From Hormiphora californensis (taxonomy: Eukaryota > Ctenophora > Tentaculata > Cydippida > Pleurobrachiidae): 64,000 bases of DNA. Position 1 is the stretch's first letter. Each line of letters opens with the position of its first letter. Made by a program: the position numbers and the translations under genes. The DNA lies in contig CM035352.1 of the NCBI GenBank assembly GCA_020137815.1, forward strand, positions 8,920,416 through 8,984,415, written 5' to 3'. The notes below the pieces were generated by a model, which was given only the letters and a program-made list of their open reading frames with translations, was not told the DNA's origin and did not search any database. Below, one piece after another: positions 19,968 to 31,241 of the stretch.

Positions 19968-21060
19968 AATTTCAGGCAGCGATTGCGGCCACATCGTTTG
20001 AGATATCGACCTGAAATTTTGTAGGCATGTTCTAGTAGTATAACTACGTGTCATAACGTGGCCGGATTTTTGATTTTTTAATTAATTAATTAATTATAAG
20101 CTATCAAAATTTGCCCCTGCACATTGCCCCTGCACATTTCGATTTTTTGCCCCTGCACGCGTGCCCCTGCACACGGTTTATCTTCCGTTCTGCTTGAAAT
20201 ATCGACCTGAAACTTTGTAGGAATGTTCTTCAATCATAAAAAATGATATTCGAAAAGTGGGAGTATTGAAAATTAATTAATTAATTAGTTATAGGCATGC
20301 AAAAATTGACTTTTTTAGGGCCCCCTGCACTTTTTTTGAAAATGTGCAGGGGCAAATACCCCTGCACATTTTTTGCAATTTTGATATTCAAACTGTGGCC
20401 AAACTGTTTGTTTTTTCGAAATGAAACTTTGTATGCATGTTCTAGTAGTATAACTACGAGTCATAAAAAGGCTGGATTTCTTATTTTTAATTTAACTAAT
20501 TAATTATAAGTAATTAAAATTTTGCCCCTGAACCATCTTTCCCCTGCACCGCTGATTTCGACCCCCTGCACATTTCCTGAACAAGGCAACTAAAAATGGT
20601 ATATTTTCTGTTCTGCTATAAATAACGACCTAAAATTTTGTAGTAATGTAGTTCATGCATATAGAAAGATCGACAAAAAGTGGGAATAGTCAAAATTAAT
20701 TATCCAATTAATTATAAGTAATTAAAATTTTGCCCCTGCACATTTTGCCCCTGCACATTTGCGGCAAATGTTGCCCCTGCACATTTTTGGTAAATTTGAT
20801 ATTCGAACTGTGGCCACACCGTTTGATATTTCGAAAAATGACTTTGCATGCATGTTCTAGTGGTATAACTACGAGTCATGAAAGAGCCGGATTTCTGATT
20901 TTTTAATTGATTAATTAATTATAAGTAATTAAAACTTTTGCCCCTGTACAATTTTGTTTGCCCCTGCACAGTTTTGGCAAATTTGATATTCAAACTTTGA
21001 GCCTTTGTGAAAGTAATGAAAATTATTTATTTCAGGTTATGATGAACAATAAGCTATAAA
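19800..21060. repeat. Higher-order AT-rich repeat with TTGCCCCTGCACA motif
   Basis: Two alternating unit types of about 200 bp each. Type A (around 19985, 20395, 20810) contains GCATGTTCTAGTAGTATAAC and TACGAGTCAT. Type B (around 20195, 20615) contains GACCTGAAACTTTGTAGGAA and AAAGTGGGA. Both are followed by ATTAATTAATTATAAG and one or more TTGCCCCTGCACA copies. The A+B period is about 410-420 bp. No coding sequence. Confidence 0.85.
19935..19965. repeat. Poly-G run of 31 bases
   Basis: Thirty-one consecutive G. The length in the assembly may be inaccurate, and a minus-strand frame through it gives a meaningless poly-Pro. Confidence 0.95.
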
Positions 21061-21708
21061 AATGCCCCTTTTTGTTACACAAGCCTGTGCTTGGTATCGA
21101 GGACACCTCACACTCTGTCGCCGGGCGACCTTCGCGTGCGCTGGCAAGGGGTAACTTCGTAACCAAAGCCTGTGCATTGTGCACAATGAAATGGATAAAT
21201 TTCATCCAGTGGCTGGCGGTAGAACTTGAAAGAGTTCGATTGATTTACCATGACAACGGATTTGGTTACCATAGCAACCAGGGAATTTGCCGTAAAATAG
21301 CCCTTTCTTGCTATAAACTCCACCTTTAGTTCAAATTTGAGCACCTCTAAAACAAAAAAGAGCATTAACTTAATTAATTATTTATTAACGTGGTGAGATA
21401 GGAAATTGATTTTGGGAATCCCAAATTGGGATTAGATCATTTGAGAAGTAGTGAAGATTTGAAATATGTTAGCAACTTGCCGGTTCGACAAACTAAACCC
21501 ATATGATTCCAACTTCGGGTCGGACGAGGGGAAGCTTGCCTTTTGCGAACATATCATAATCATGTCATACTTGTTGTATGGTCACTGGTCAGTGACATGT
21601 GTGGGTGTGCGTTTGTGGAGGAAGATAGTCAAAACAAAATTAAACCGAGAAAACGTGTCAACCATATTTAAATTCAATTCGAACTCCACCATTCGAATGC
21701 ATTCCTTA
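21061..21708. other. Spacer without recognised gene
   Basis: Overlapping ORFs on both strands at 21072-21365 have no domain I recognise. The interval lies between the higher-order repeat and the inverted-repeat element at 21709. Confidence 0.3.
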
Positions 21709-22163
21709 GGCGGGAGACACACTGAAGTTGGGCGCGCTCGTTCAAATCTCAACCTCGCGACACACACTGAAGTTCGAAGTTCGAAGTTTCGCGAAACCCC
21801 ATTTTCGGCTGAGAAATCATTTGTAAGATGCTAACTTATTTACTGGTACATCTCTCGAGGTGTCCTTTATCCATACTGAGTCAATTTCACCGTTTTTGAA
21901 ATTTTTGGCTAATCCGATCACAATTGTCAATTGTCCCAATTCACCAAAAATTTCAAAAACAGTGAAATTGACCCGGTATTGATAAAAGACACCTCGAGAG
22001 ATGTACCAGTAAATAAACTAGCATCTTACAAATAATTTATCAGCCGAAAATGGGTTTTCGCGAAACTTTGAATTTTTCCGCGAAACTTCGAACTTCGAAC
22101 TTCAGTGTGTGTCGCGAGGTTGAGAGTTGAACGCGCGCGACCAACTTCAGTGTGTCTCCCCCC
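21709..22163. mobile_element. PIF/Harbinger-like inverted-repeat element (455 bp)
   Basis: Ends GGCGGGAGACACACTGAAGT and its complement. The whole element is a foldback whose arms include TCTCGAGGTGTC/GACACCTCGAGA and a central AATTGTCAATTGTC. TTA flanks both ends (21706-21708 and 22164-22166), matching the 3 bp TWA duplication of PIF/Harbinger. The arms differ by small insertions, for example extra AATTTTTCCGCGAAAC on the right. Confidence 0.75.
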
Positions 22164-22269
22164 TTACACCTTGTGCAATGTGCCCACCCTGTGCTTACAC
22201 CCTACAACTGTGCGGAGCACCAACCACCAATGTTGGCTCCATTGCAACCTATTCTCAGTCACGCACGAC

Positions 22270-23515
22270 GTCGATCTCACTCAGGTATCAATGTGGCCAA
22301 CCACCGATGGACCTCGTGGAGCGAGGAAAAGAGGGATCTACGGAAGGCGTGGAGGACTGAAGGCAGACGACGAATGGAGGGGCCGATCCGGGATCCCTAA
22401 ACCGGAGTTCATGGGGAAAGAAAATTCTTTCTGTAGTGCGATGCAGATAGCAGATTGTTCCACCTTTCCAAGATTTGTGGTGGAGTCACTGCAAAATTCA
22501 ATTCGGGAGGCGTATGAGGAGTTGATCGAGAGGATTTTGAACGTGGACCTAGAGGCGCAGTGGCTATTGCGATTTATGGAATCAAACTTGAACTGGCGTT
22601 GCAGTTTTCGGCCGTGGACTTGACCATGGTGAGGGCTAACAGAAAAAGCCAGATAGAAACCAAAGGGGCGGTGAGAAGATTGATGGTATCTTGCAGGAAG
22701 GAGCGCGGGTTGGTGATGCCATCACCTCTCTACTGTGGGCTGCCTCTCAATCAGCTACTGGTTGATGAGGGCCAAATCACACCTGATGGATTTCCAGCAC
22801 TCGAAAGGCTGCAAGGGATGAAATTGCAACCAGAGTTGAAGACCACCAAGAGGATAAGGAGAGCAGCATAAATGAAATCAACACTACCATCAGGGACAAT
22901 CGGGAGATAGAAAACTGAACTTAATTGGGGAAGTTCTTATCAGGAATGGTGGAAAAAAGGCATCGTGTACATATTATCACAACTTGTTTAACATATCAAA
23001 GATCGAAGGCAAGGCTTCCATCCAAACAGTTCACAATGAAAAAGCTTCTTAGGACAGACGGTAATAATAATGATTTTGAGATGTTTTAAACTAAATTTCA
23101 GCATTTTAACATTCGAAGAGTCAGGTGGCCAAAAAAGAGAGAGGTAGCGAGGAATCGTTTGAACAGCCTTCGTGACGGATTAAATCTTGTACGCTTAAGA
23201 AATTTCTGAGCAGGGGTATAGAGATAGTAGTGAGGGAGGCTGCGTACAAATCGGCAGACAGAGAGTTATTCGCCCAGTTCAGATGGAGTAGTAGTGCGGC
23301 CACCCCATATGAGAAGAAGAATAAGTTACAAGATGTGATCAAATACAGGAGTATGATGCCGAGAAGGAATCTCACCGACCTGGAGCGGCAACGCGACGGT
23401 GATGACAGCCACCCCACGGCACGAGCAGTTCTAGAGGACTTGTGCAAACTTGTGCAGCGTCAATTGGACAATCTATTCTGGATTATGAATTTGGACGCTG
23501 ACAATTGTTAGTATG
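22270..23515 (+). pseudogene. Degenerate coding region, unknown protein
   Basis: Three plus-strand frames (ending 22623, 22871 and 23511) follow one another and look like pieces of one ancestral protein broken by frameshifts. Recognisable stretches include FVVESLQNSIREAYEELIE, then in another frame KLELALQFSAVDLTMVRA and PLYCGLPLNQLLVDEGQIT, and finally LERQRDGDDSHPTARAVLE with a helical end. The composition is protein-like (amphipathic helices, few low-complexity runs). I do not recognise a family; a retroelement structural protein is one guess, made only because of the surroundings. Confidence 0.35.
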
Positions 23516-23688
23516 TTACACGGACTTATTTATTTATTTTGTGAAACAGTCGTTATAGCAGTTCTATTATAACTATCATGGATTACCACATCATGGTGAT
23601 CACTAGTATTCGTAGTAAAGTAACTGCAGCCCTTGTAGGAACATGTTTCCTATATTAAGTCGACCTGGACCGCTCCTTCTTCCACTGT

Positions 23689-24470
23689 TATCTTTGCCAT
23701 GCCCCTACGACTGTGGCTATTGGTACATGGAACAGAATCGGGAGGCGCACAAGAAGGTGTTCCCAAACCGGCCAAGAGAGTGCTCAATGTGCGAAGAAGA
23801 GGTAGGACAATTCACCTCGAAGCAGTGCGTCATTGTGCCTCGGAGGCGGCATCCATCGACATTGGAACGGGAGAGGCATATGTCATGTTGGGAATTGCCC
23901 CGGTAGTGTTATGTCACTTAGGGGTAGAGAGGAGGAGGAGGCATATGTCATGTTGGGAATAGTGTTATGTCACCTGGGTAGAGAGGAGGAGGAGGCATAT
24001 GTCATGTTGGGAATAGTGTTATGTCACCTGGGTAGAGAGGAGGAGGAGGCATATGTCATGTTGGGAATCGCCCCGGTAGTGTTATGTCACCTGGGTAGAG
24101 AGGAGGAGGAGGCATATGTCATGTTGGGAATAGTGTTATGTCACCTGGGTAGAGAGGAGGAGGAGGCATATGTCATGTTGGGAATAGTGTTATGTCACCT
24201 GGGTAGAGAGGAGGAGAGGCAGGCAGGCTGTCCACCCAGGTTTTGGGGGATTATCCGGCAACCATGGCGGTGGGAGCGTCTGGAAGCATCGGAGGAAGAG
24301 TTGCCCACACTCAGAGGGGTTCATTCGGCGATCGAGTCGAGGTGGATATCTCTACGGGACCCTGGATCTTGTGCCGACTGAGAACTCTCTCGAGGTTCCC
24401 GTGTCCTCCCCTGTTGTGTCCGTTGTAGTATTATATTGTATATTATAAACTTTGTATAACTTTTATATTT
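23689..24470 (+). repeat. Dispersed module with 54 bp minisatellite, copy 1
   Basis: The module begins GCCCCTACGACTGTGGCTATTG and ends TGTTGTGTCCGTTGTAGTA. It recurs at 30177-30662 with high identity. Here its middle is expanded to about six units of AGGCATATGTCATGTTGGGAA plus GTGTTATGTCACCTGGGTAG; the other copy has one. The frame 23833-24381 is produced by this expansion. Flanking GTCGACCTGGACCGCTCCTT (23658) also occurs at 28352. Confidence 0.8.
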
Positions 24471-25004
24471 TTTATATAATTTTTTTAAATTCCCTGTAGC
24501 TTCATTTCCCCTTCTTAATATAACTTGAGTGACTCCTCTGTGAAAACCTGGAAACTAACCCACCCTCATTTTCCCTCTAGCTGACATGACCACTACTCGA
24601 GTATTACCACGACACTGAGGTTCTCACCAAAGAAGAGCTCGGCCTTGCCCTATTACCCGACAAGCTGCTGGTTACATCGGATGACACCCTTCTCCAATCT
24701 GTGTTTATGAGCCTAAAGATCCCTGCACTACCTGTTAGCCCATGTAAATTGCCCTGTACACCGGAAATTGATCTGTTTAACAAGGGTTTATTTTCCTTTT
24801 CTTTCTACTGGGATTGGCAGTGAACCCGTTTCCCTAGAGCCAGAGTCACCACACGCACATTTCTCAAAATATTCACTGTTTCTCTCACCCTCGGCATCGC
24901 TTATGTATGTGATCATACTTTCATCATCGCGTAATTTATCAATTTAATCTATCGTTTGATTATATTTACTAAGTTTATATTATATTATTCCCTCATAGTT
25001 TGTT
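24471..25004. other. AT-rich spacer, no gene recognised
   Basis: The interval includes the phrase GATCATACTTTCATCATCGC, which recurs at 33191, so it is part of the dispersed repeat family, but no coding frame stands out. Confidence 0.35.
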
Positions 25005-25372
25005 GTTAAAGGAGGGACATGACTACCATTATAATTGCACGATACCAGAGAATCAAAGCAGAAGCGGACACCCAGATTATTATCATCAACAGATATTGTG
25101 GAGGATCTGAACCTATCCTACTCGACACAAGAACCGTACTGAGAGAAGTCCTTGGCGGACCTGCAGGAGAGGGGAGATAATATCTCTACAATAGAAGAGG
25201 TCGAAGCCCTTATTAACAAAATATGGAAGCTAGGGTATCAAGAACGATTCCCAAACAGCGAGCAATACCAAGCCCAGGATAATCTAGCCCAGGCGAACCG
25301 AAGTGGACTCGAGGACGCGGAGGCAGTGGGAGAGGGAGAACCAGCTGCTCAACGGACACTTAAATAATTTTT
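25005..25372 (+). repeat. Leader module 'GGAGGGACATGACTACC', copy 1, with short ORF
   Basis: The module TTGTTAAAGGAGGGACATGA to ATTGTGGAGGATCTGAAC is found here and at about 25595, 27240 and 33310. Its ATG opens an 'IARYQRIKAEA' peptide of about 50 residues. Downstream in this copy a 71-codon frame (25152-25367) encodes a helical, Glu/Gln-rich peptide (IEEVEALINKIWKLGYQERF). Probably the 5' part of a decayed mobile element; function unknown. Confidence 0.5.
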
Positions 25373-25589
25373 AGTTTTTTAGACTTTTATTTATATATGA
25401 ATTAATTTTATACCTTTTTTAATCTTAATTCTTTTAACAAACCTTATCAGCTGTGCTTTAAATGTCGGCTATTATTCATACAAAGAAGGTGAAACGCAAG
25501 ACCATCGATACCACACTGACACCGCCACCATGAACAATAATGAACAATAAATCTGTAACTGGGCCCTAAGTGGTGTGTTTAATTGTATC

Positions 25590-26577
25590 CGGATACCAGA
25601 GAATCAAAGCAGAAGCGGACACCCAGATTATTACTATTATTATCATCAACAGATATTGTGGAGGATCTGAACCTATCCTACTCGACAGGACACCCGGAGA
25701 GCAGAAGTTCAAATTGGAACCTCCTATATATCCTACTCGACAGAACACCCGGAGTGCGATGGAACTTGCGTTAGTTGGAGGAGGATAAAAGCCGTTTGAA
25801 ATCCCAGCGTGAACTCATACTAATATTTTCCCTGAACATAACGATTCCCACTCCTAGGCGAAGTTTACCCAGATAAGAGACAGTTTGACCTCTAGTACTG
25901 CCCATTCTTTACAATTATTGAATAGAAAGTGCTGAAGGAATTGATTTAAAAGAGATCTAGATAGTTATGGCAACATTCTTCTGTGAACCATTGGAGTTAA
26001 ATATTTTCTTACAGTCGGCGTGAGATACAAAGGGATGTATTCATTAACCCACCCCGGGAGTTCAGGAAACCTGGGTACGTCTGGAAGTTAAAGAAACCGA
26101 TCTATGGTTTGGAGGATGCATCCTGGAGCTGATATTTTACGATCTCTAATGCTCTACAGGAGGTTTGTGGGGTTTCCCGCATCGATAAGACGACGTTTTA
26201 CGGGAGAAATTTTGTGCTTTTATCCCCCCTTTTTATCTTAGTACCCCAGAACCAGCAGTAGTACGAATTGAAACAACTGTATATGTTGAAGTCAGCGGTG
26301 GTGCTGTCAGAAGAAATTTATATGTAGGGATTTGTGTTTAGGGATTTGTGTTAATTTAGTAATTTTAATCTTCTATGAGCTACTTTTGTACCCAAGGTTG
26401 GAGATGAATAAAAGGATTAAAGGTAATTATGCTTTAACAATATCCTAACCATTTGTTAAAAAATCTTGAGCCACGTTGGAGATAGCTTTGACAATATACT
26501 AAAGATTTGTTAGAAATATTTTACCGCATGGGTGCTGTGACCCTATATAAATAATGGACTGAACGAGAAGAACTTGG
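25590..26577 (+). mobile_element. Copia-like retroelement remnant, copy A
   Basis: In order: leader module (25595-25680), a 'TPG..SAMELALV' segment, then RT-like coding at about 26025-26260 with RDVFINPPREFRKPGYVWKL and KKPIYGLEDAS, the typical copia-type RT/connection stretch. It ends with a segment at 26408-26577 that recurs at 34675-34830 and contains CTATATAAATAATGGACTGA, which may be a promoter or LTR part. Directly after 'DAS.S' there is a TGA where family members have an aromatic residue; the same TGA is in copy B. Far too short for a full element. Confidence 0.6.
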
Positions 26578-26682
26578 AACTCTGATTCTACTGAGTATTC
26601 AAGTAATTCAAAGGAAAAGAGAGAAGATATCAAACAATTGGGTAATCCTTATACGACCTATTTTTTATAGGAACCCCCGGCG

Positions 26683-26910
26683 ATGCGGTACTTGTCACCT
26701 ACGTACCAACAGGATCCTAGCGATGAATATGATCCGGCATTTCCGACTTACCAAGATACCCCACCCTCCCTTTATACCTATGTGAGAAGAAGGAAACGAT
26801 CTCAAAGCCCGATTTATCAAGTCAAGAGGAGATCACAAACGAGTATTATTCTTTTAAATGTTTTAAATAACTTTTTATTTTTTAATCAAAATCTCCAGTG
26901 TCAACTCTAA
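26683..26910 (+). CDS. Hypothetical short ORF, Tyr/Pro/Arg-rich
   Basis: The 75-codon frame starts MRYLSPTYQQDPSDEYDPAF and continues with TYQDTPPSLYTYVRRRKRSQ before ending in a hydrophobic tail. It lies just downstream of the LTR-like segment of copy A, so it could be a remnant of that element's first ORF. No family recognised, and a non-coding origin is possible. Confidence 0.3.
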   Translation: MRYLSPTYQQDPSDEYDPAFPTYQDTPPSLYTYVRRRKRSQSPIYQVKRRSQTSIILLNVLNNFLFFNQNLQCQL

Positions 26911-27239
26911 AACGTGTCATGTCTTATATACTGTCGCTGTCTGCCGTCTTTGCCTTCGGACCGACATCACCAAGAGAGGACTGAAGAAGGGACTGGAGGA
27001 CTGAAGTCAACCTAGAAGGCATGGTGTTATCAAAGGGCTAGGACCGACCGGTCCTAAGATATCTCATAATGGGGCGATTTAAGTACGTCACGGCAATGTG
27101 TGACTGGTTGCTTAAAAAGCAGATCGCAACATGTTCTACTTCCCAGGGCGACAAAAAAGCCTTGTTATCATTTGTATGGCGAGCGGCATATCCACTATAC
27201 CATCTCAACATGAACTCCTAAGACCTAAGACGTTATATT

Positions 27240-27920
27240 GTTGTTGAAGGAGTAGAGGGACCAACATGACTACCGTTATTGCACGATAACAGAGAATCAA
27301 AGCAGAAGCGGGCACCCAGATTATTATTATCAACAGATATTGTGGAGGATCTGAACCTCTGAAAATTTCAGTGAAACTTTTTTTATGGCCTCACATGGTC
27401 AGGCTGTTGCGGAAGCATAAGAGAGATGGGCCAGACATCACGACCCCGTGGCGGCTGAGCAGACCCTGGAGGAGGAGATTAGGGTAAAGACGGAGATTCT
27501 GGCATTGCTCCGGCCGAGAATGTGATCCCAGATTAATTTGAGGTCTATGACCTCAGATTAAAATACTTCCCTAGCCATGGCGTCTAGGTAGGGAAAAGTA
27601 CATGGCATATTCCTGTATTACTTCACCTCGATGGATCGCCTATTCCTTATCAGCGTATATCTGAGCTGGCAGTAGCCCAACTTGACCGAATAGTACTACA
27701 TTTATCTGACGAGATCAAATCGAGGAAAGCCGTGTAGAAACTTGTCGTGGATTGTCTTGCGAGGTTTGATGCTACTGATGACGCAGGAGAACGTGTAAAC
27801 TAGTTTCACCGCTTCACCGACCTTCACCGACCTTCACCGACCTTCAGATGCCACCTGCGCTGAGAAATTTTGGAGGATCTCGACCTGTCCTACTCGACAT
27901 TGAACACCTGGAGAGCGGTG
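27240..27920 (+). pseudogene. Leader module copy 3 and decayed ORF
   Basis: The leader module (27240-27360) is followed at 27600-27800 by a frame reading WHIPVLLHLDGSPIPYQRIS, ELAVAQLDRIVLHLSDEI and, after a TAG, KLVVDCLARFDATDDAG. This looks like real ancestral protein with one internal stop. Tandem CACCGACCTT follows at 27815-27845. Product unknown. Confidence 0.4.
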
Positions 27921-28639
27921 GATCACTACTAGCAAAGCCCTGAATTTCGTCGATATTCCGTTCCGACTCCTTATCGAGTTGCGATGAAGGCGTAATTATT
28001 AAAAAAGGTATTCCCCTGCCGGCAGCTGTCAGTTCTCCTCCATCCAGAAAAGGAGCCTATTGGTCCCTTGGACGAGACTAAGTGGACAACAAGAAAGAGG
28101 CGTCATCACATGTAAAACAATGAGTGATAGGCCAGTCATATGATACATGAAAGAAAAAAATAATTAATCTAAATGTGATTCCACTTCAATAAGTCCCTGC
28201 AGAACCACCAAAGAAATTTCACACTTGTTTCTTCTCTGACAGGTCTAATTAGTTTTAGAAGAAGATATCTTAGAGAGAGTGAGAACAGCCCCTCTGACCA
28301 TTCTGCTATTATCCATTAACCAGCAACCTGTCATCGGCCAGGGACATTAAGTCGACCTGGACCGCTCCTTCTTCCACTAGTGCGTTAGCTGAGTCACGTG
28401 ACTCTGCCCTGGGAAAGGGGAGTTGAGAGAGAGAGGAGAGAAGGTTCTGCATCTCCATCGAAACATAATAGCTATAAGTTGTTTCGACTGTAGTGTTTGG
28501 TGCGATTCTGCAACTAATAGAGTAAAGTAATTACGAATAGTATAGTGATTTAGAGATTTTGCCGGCACCCTAATATTTACTTGGACACGTTCACCCCTCA
28601 GAGGGCCCCTAGCTCCCCGTGTCCCCTAATAATTGTTTA
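27921..28639. other. Repeat-derived spacer
   Basis: It contains fragments shared with other modules (GTCGACCTGGACCGCTCC at 28352; GGTGCGATTCTGC nearby) and only short ORFs without recognisable content. Confidence 0.3.
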
Positions 28640-28689
28640 TGAGAAGTTCGATATTACGTAGTTTTATAGAGTTGTATATTCTAATGGAT

Positions 28690-28829
28690 CTTGAGAGAGC
28701 ACCAGTCTGCCACGAGGTGATCATTACAAACATCATCGCAGCTGTGAGCACGGTCACATTGTCTGTACGGAATGCAAAGAATTGGGGAGTTTGTCCTCTC
28801 TGTCGGGCTTCTTTAGTTCCGGGGATTAA
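28690..28829 (+). pseudogene. SIAH-like RING finger fragment, copy 1
   Basis: Reading with frame changes, the segment shows a Cys-containing start (CHEVI), then SCEHGHIVCTECKELGS and CPLCRASLVP, which fits the C-x-H...C-x2-C and final CPLC of a RING finger of the SIAH type (E3 ubiquitin ligases). A one-base loss before 'SCEHGH' is shared with copy 2 at 34385-34525; a second frame change precedes CPLC. The fragment is cut at 28829 by the foldback element. It is not functional as it stands. Confidence 0.6.
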
Positions 28830-30132
28830 GGGTACACCTGGCGTTTTTCATCATCGAGTGCCCAACCAAATGACTTCACCAGGGTTTAGGCCATACAAAA
28901 TGGACCTCAAATATGCAATTTTAACCCTAAAGTCGAATTCATATTTTTGCTACAGCCTATTTTCAAAGTGGCGTTTTTTCAATTTTTGTTGAAATTTTTA
29001 ACCTCAGGACCACTTTTTTTGAGATAGAAACATTAAATTCTTGGAATTTGAAGAGAATATAAAGGTGAATAAGCCCAAAGAAGGATTTTTGAAATGGAGC
29101 TTATTTCTGGCCATGAGAACGGTTTACTTTTTTGCTTCTTTGACACGCTGGCTGAGAATGTTCCCATGCTTCATTAGAGATGAAAATCTGGAAATAGTTG
29201 CTCAAAACGATTATCTATGTGGCCCAAAAATTTTGGAACTTTCCCGCCAAAGATGTGGTGTACAGAGCTTTTTTTGTGAAACCTGTCTTTTTGAAAAAGA
29301 GGGAAATTCCCTGTATCTCAAAAACGGATGATCATAGAGACCTGGGACCAAGCTTAATCGATTCAGAAGGTCCGATTTTGGGGGGGTCTTCTGAGAGACA
29401 TTTTGCTCCTACTCCAACCGATTTTGCTGTAATTGCAAAAAACTAATTCTATGAAAAGGGGAAACAACTCTATTCCAGTAGCCTGCTTCGGGCTGATTTC
29501 CCCCTTACTTGCTGATACCTTTTTCGCAATTACAGCAAAAACGGTTGGAGTAGGAGCAAAATGTCTCTCAGAAGACCCCCCCAAAATCGGACCTTCTGAA
29601 TCGATTAAGCTTGGTCCCAGGTCTCTACGATCATCCGTTTTTGAGATACAGGGAATTTCCCTCTTTTTCAAAAAGACAGGTTTCACAAAACAAGCCCTGT
29701 ACACCACATCTTTGGCGGGAAAGTTCCAAAATTTTTGGGCCACATAGATAATCGTTTTGAGCAACTATTTCCAGATTTTCATCTCTAATGAAGCATGGGA
29801 ACATTCTCAGCCAGCGTGTCAAAGAAGCAAAAAAGTAAACCGTTCTCATGGCCAGAAATAAGCTCCATTTCAAAAATCCTTCTTTGGGCTTATTCACCTT
29901 TATATTCTCTTCAAATTCCAAGAATTTAATGTTTCTATCTCAAAAAAAGTGGTCCTGAGGTTAAAAACTTCAACAAAAATTGAAAAAACGCCACTTTGAA
30001 AATAGGCTGTAGCAAAAATATGAATTCGACTTTAGGGCTAAAATTGCATATTTGAGGTCCATTTTGTATGGCCTAAACCCTGGTGAAGTCATTTGGTTGG
30101 GCACTCGATGATGAAAAACGCCAGGTGTACCC
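28830..30132. mobile_element. 1.30 kb foldback element flanked by TTAA
   Basis: The arms run from GGGTACACCTGGCGTTTTTC at the left to its complement at 30132. They pair through nearly the whole length to a loop near 29447-29520 (AACAACTCTATTCCAGTAGC region). TTAA lies on both sides (28826-28829 and 30133-30136), as for piggyBac-type insertion, although the termini begin GGG rather than the usual CCC. Mirror ORFs of 96 codons at 29041-29331 and 29631-29921 are copies of each other; I recognise no domain in them. Confidence 0.9.
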
Positions 30133-30176
30133 TTAAGCACCGTACGCTGGTCGCTGGAGGCCATGGCGGCTATGTT

Positions 30177-30662
30177 GTCTTTGCCATGCCTGTGGCTATT
30201 GGTACATGGAACAGAATCGTGAGGCGCACAAGAGGGTGTCCCCAAACCGGCCAAGAGAGTGCACTGACAATACACCTCGGAGCGGTGCATCATTGTGCCT
30301 CGGAGGCTGTACCCATCGACATTGGAAGGAAGGAACGGGAGAGGCATATGTCATGTTGGGAATCGCCCCGGTAGTGTTATGTCACCTGGGTAGAGAGGAG
30401 GAGGGGCAGGCAGGCTGTCCACCCAGGTTTTGGGGGATGATCCGGCAACTATGGCGGTGGAAGTGTCTGGAAGCATCGGAGGAAGAGTTGCCCACACTCA
30501 GAGGGGTTCATTCGGCGATCGAGTCGAGGTGGATATCTCTACGGGACCCTGGATCTTGTGCCGACTGAGAACTCTCGAGGTTCCCGTGTCCTCCCTTGTT
30601 GTGTCCGTTGTAGTATTATATTGTATACTATAACCTTTGTATAATTTTTATAATTTTTTTAT
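30177..30662 (+). repeat. Dispersed module, copy 2 (single minisatellite unit)
   Basis: Matches 23689-24470 from TTTGCCATGCCTGTGGC to TGTGTCCGTTGTAGTATTAT but contains only one AGGCATATGTCATGTTGGGAA unit. This dates the expansion in copy 1 to after duplication, or marks a contraction here. Confidence 0.8.
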
Positions 30663-30689
30663 ATACCCCCGCGAGATAACACAGGGTGG

Positions 30690-30915
30690 AGTCAGCAGAT
30701 CGACAGTCCAATCTACTACTGTCCTGCGTGAGCTCCAAGTGGATTCTGTAGGACACTGTTTGGGTGAATGCCTGATGCAAAAGCGGTGTCACCAGATCTC
30801 ATACAATTTCGAATCTGGTGATTGTCACCTGGAGACCGGACTGAGTTATGGAGCAGGCAACGTGCATGGGGACATCCTGATCAACCAGTACTCGGTCGAC
30901 TGTCTTTCCTGTTAG
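30690..30915 (+). pseudogene. PAN/apple-like domain exon
   Basis: A consensus acceptor (GATAACACAG) precedes a frame encoding VDSVGHCLGECLMQKRCHQI and SYNFESGDCHLETG, with the Cys spacing of PAN/apple domains (C-x3-C-x5-C-x10-C) and a final DCLSC before the stop. PAN domains are extracellular carbohydrate or protein binding modules. No neighbouring exon of such a gene is evident, so this looks like a captured or orphan exon. Confidence 0.5.
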
Positions 30916-31239
30916 AATTCATGGGCATGGACCGTGAAGTAGCTTGCGGATCGGGCAGAAACGACTTACATAGCAGACTAATGCGGGAGTTACAGTTAGT
31001 GAGGAGGAAAATCCGGGGAATGATCTTGACTGTTTCCACGACCTGAAACAATCCTATGATTTGGGCCCCTCCGACGAATCGAGGGCTCGGGAGAAGAGAG
31101 GATGGGAGATGTTAGACGTCCTGGAACATATTCCCATAGCGGGGCATTTTTACCAAATACTAAAGAGCCCATCGGAGATATATAGGCCGGTACAAATTGA
31201 TATATTATATTTAAATATTTATACTATTATGTTAATTAT
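30916..31239 (+). other. Short degenerate ORFs, unknown
   Basis: Two frames (to 31046 and 31061-31291) encode Arg-rich and helical peptides (RELQLVRRKIRGM; AREKRGWEMLDVLEHIP). No family recognised. Confidence 0.25.
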
Positions 31240-31241
31240 TA

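Noticed and set aside
19788-20054. ORF with poly-Pro
   Set aside because: Produced by the 31-base G run.
23833-24381. 182-codon ORF with EEEEAYVMLGIVLCHLGR repeats
   Set aside because: Created by the 54 bp minisatellite expansion; the paralogous copy at 30177 lacks the expansion and gives only a short frame.
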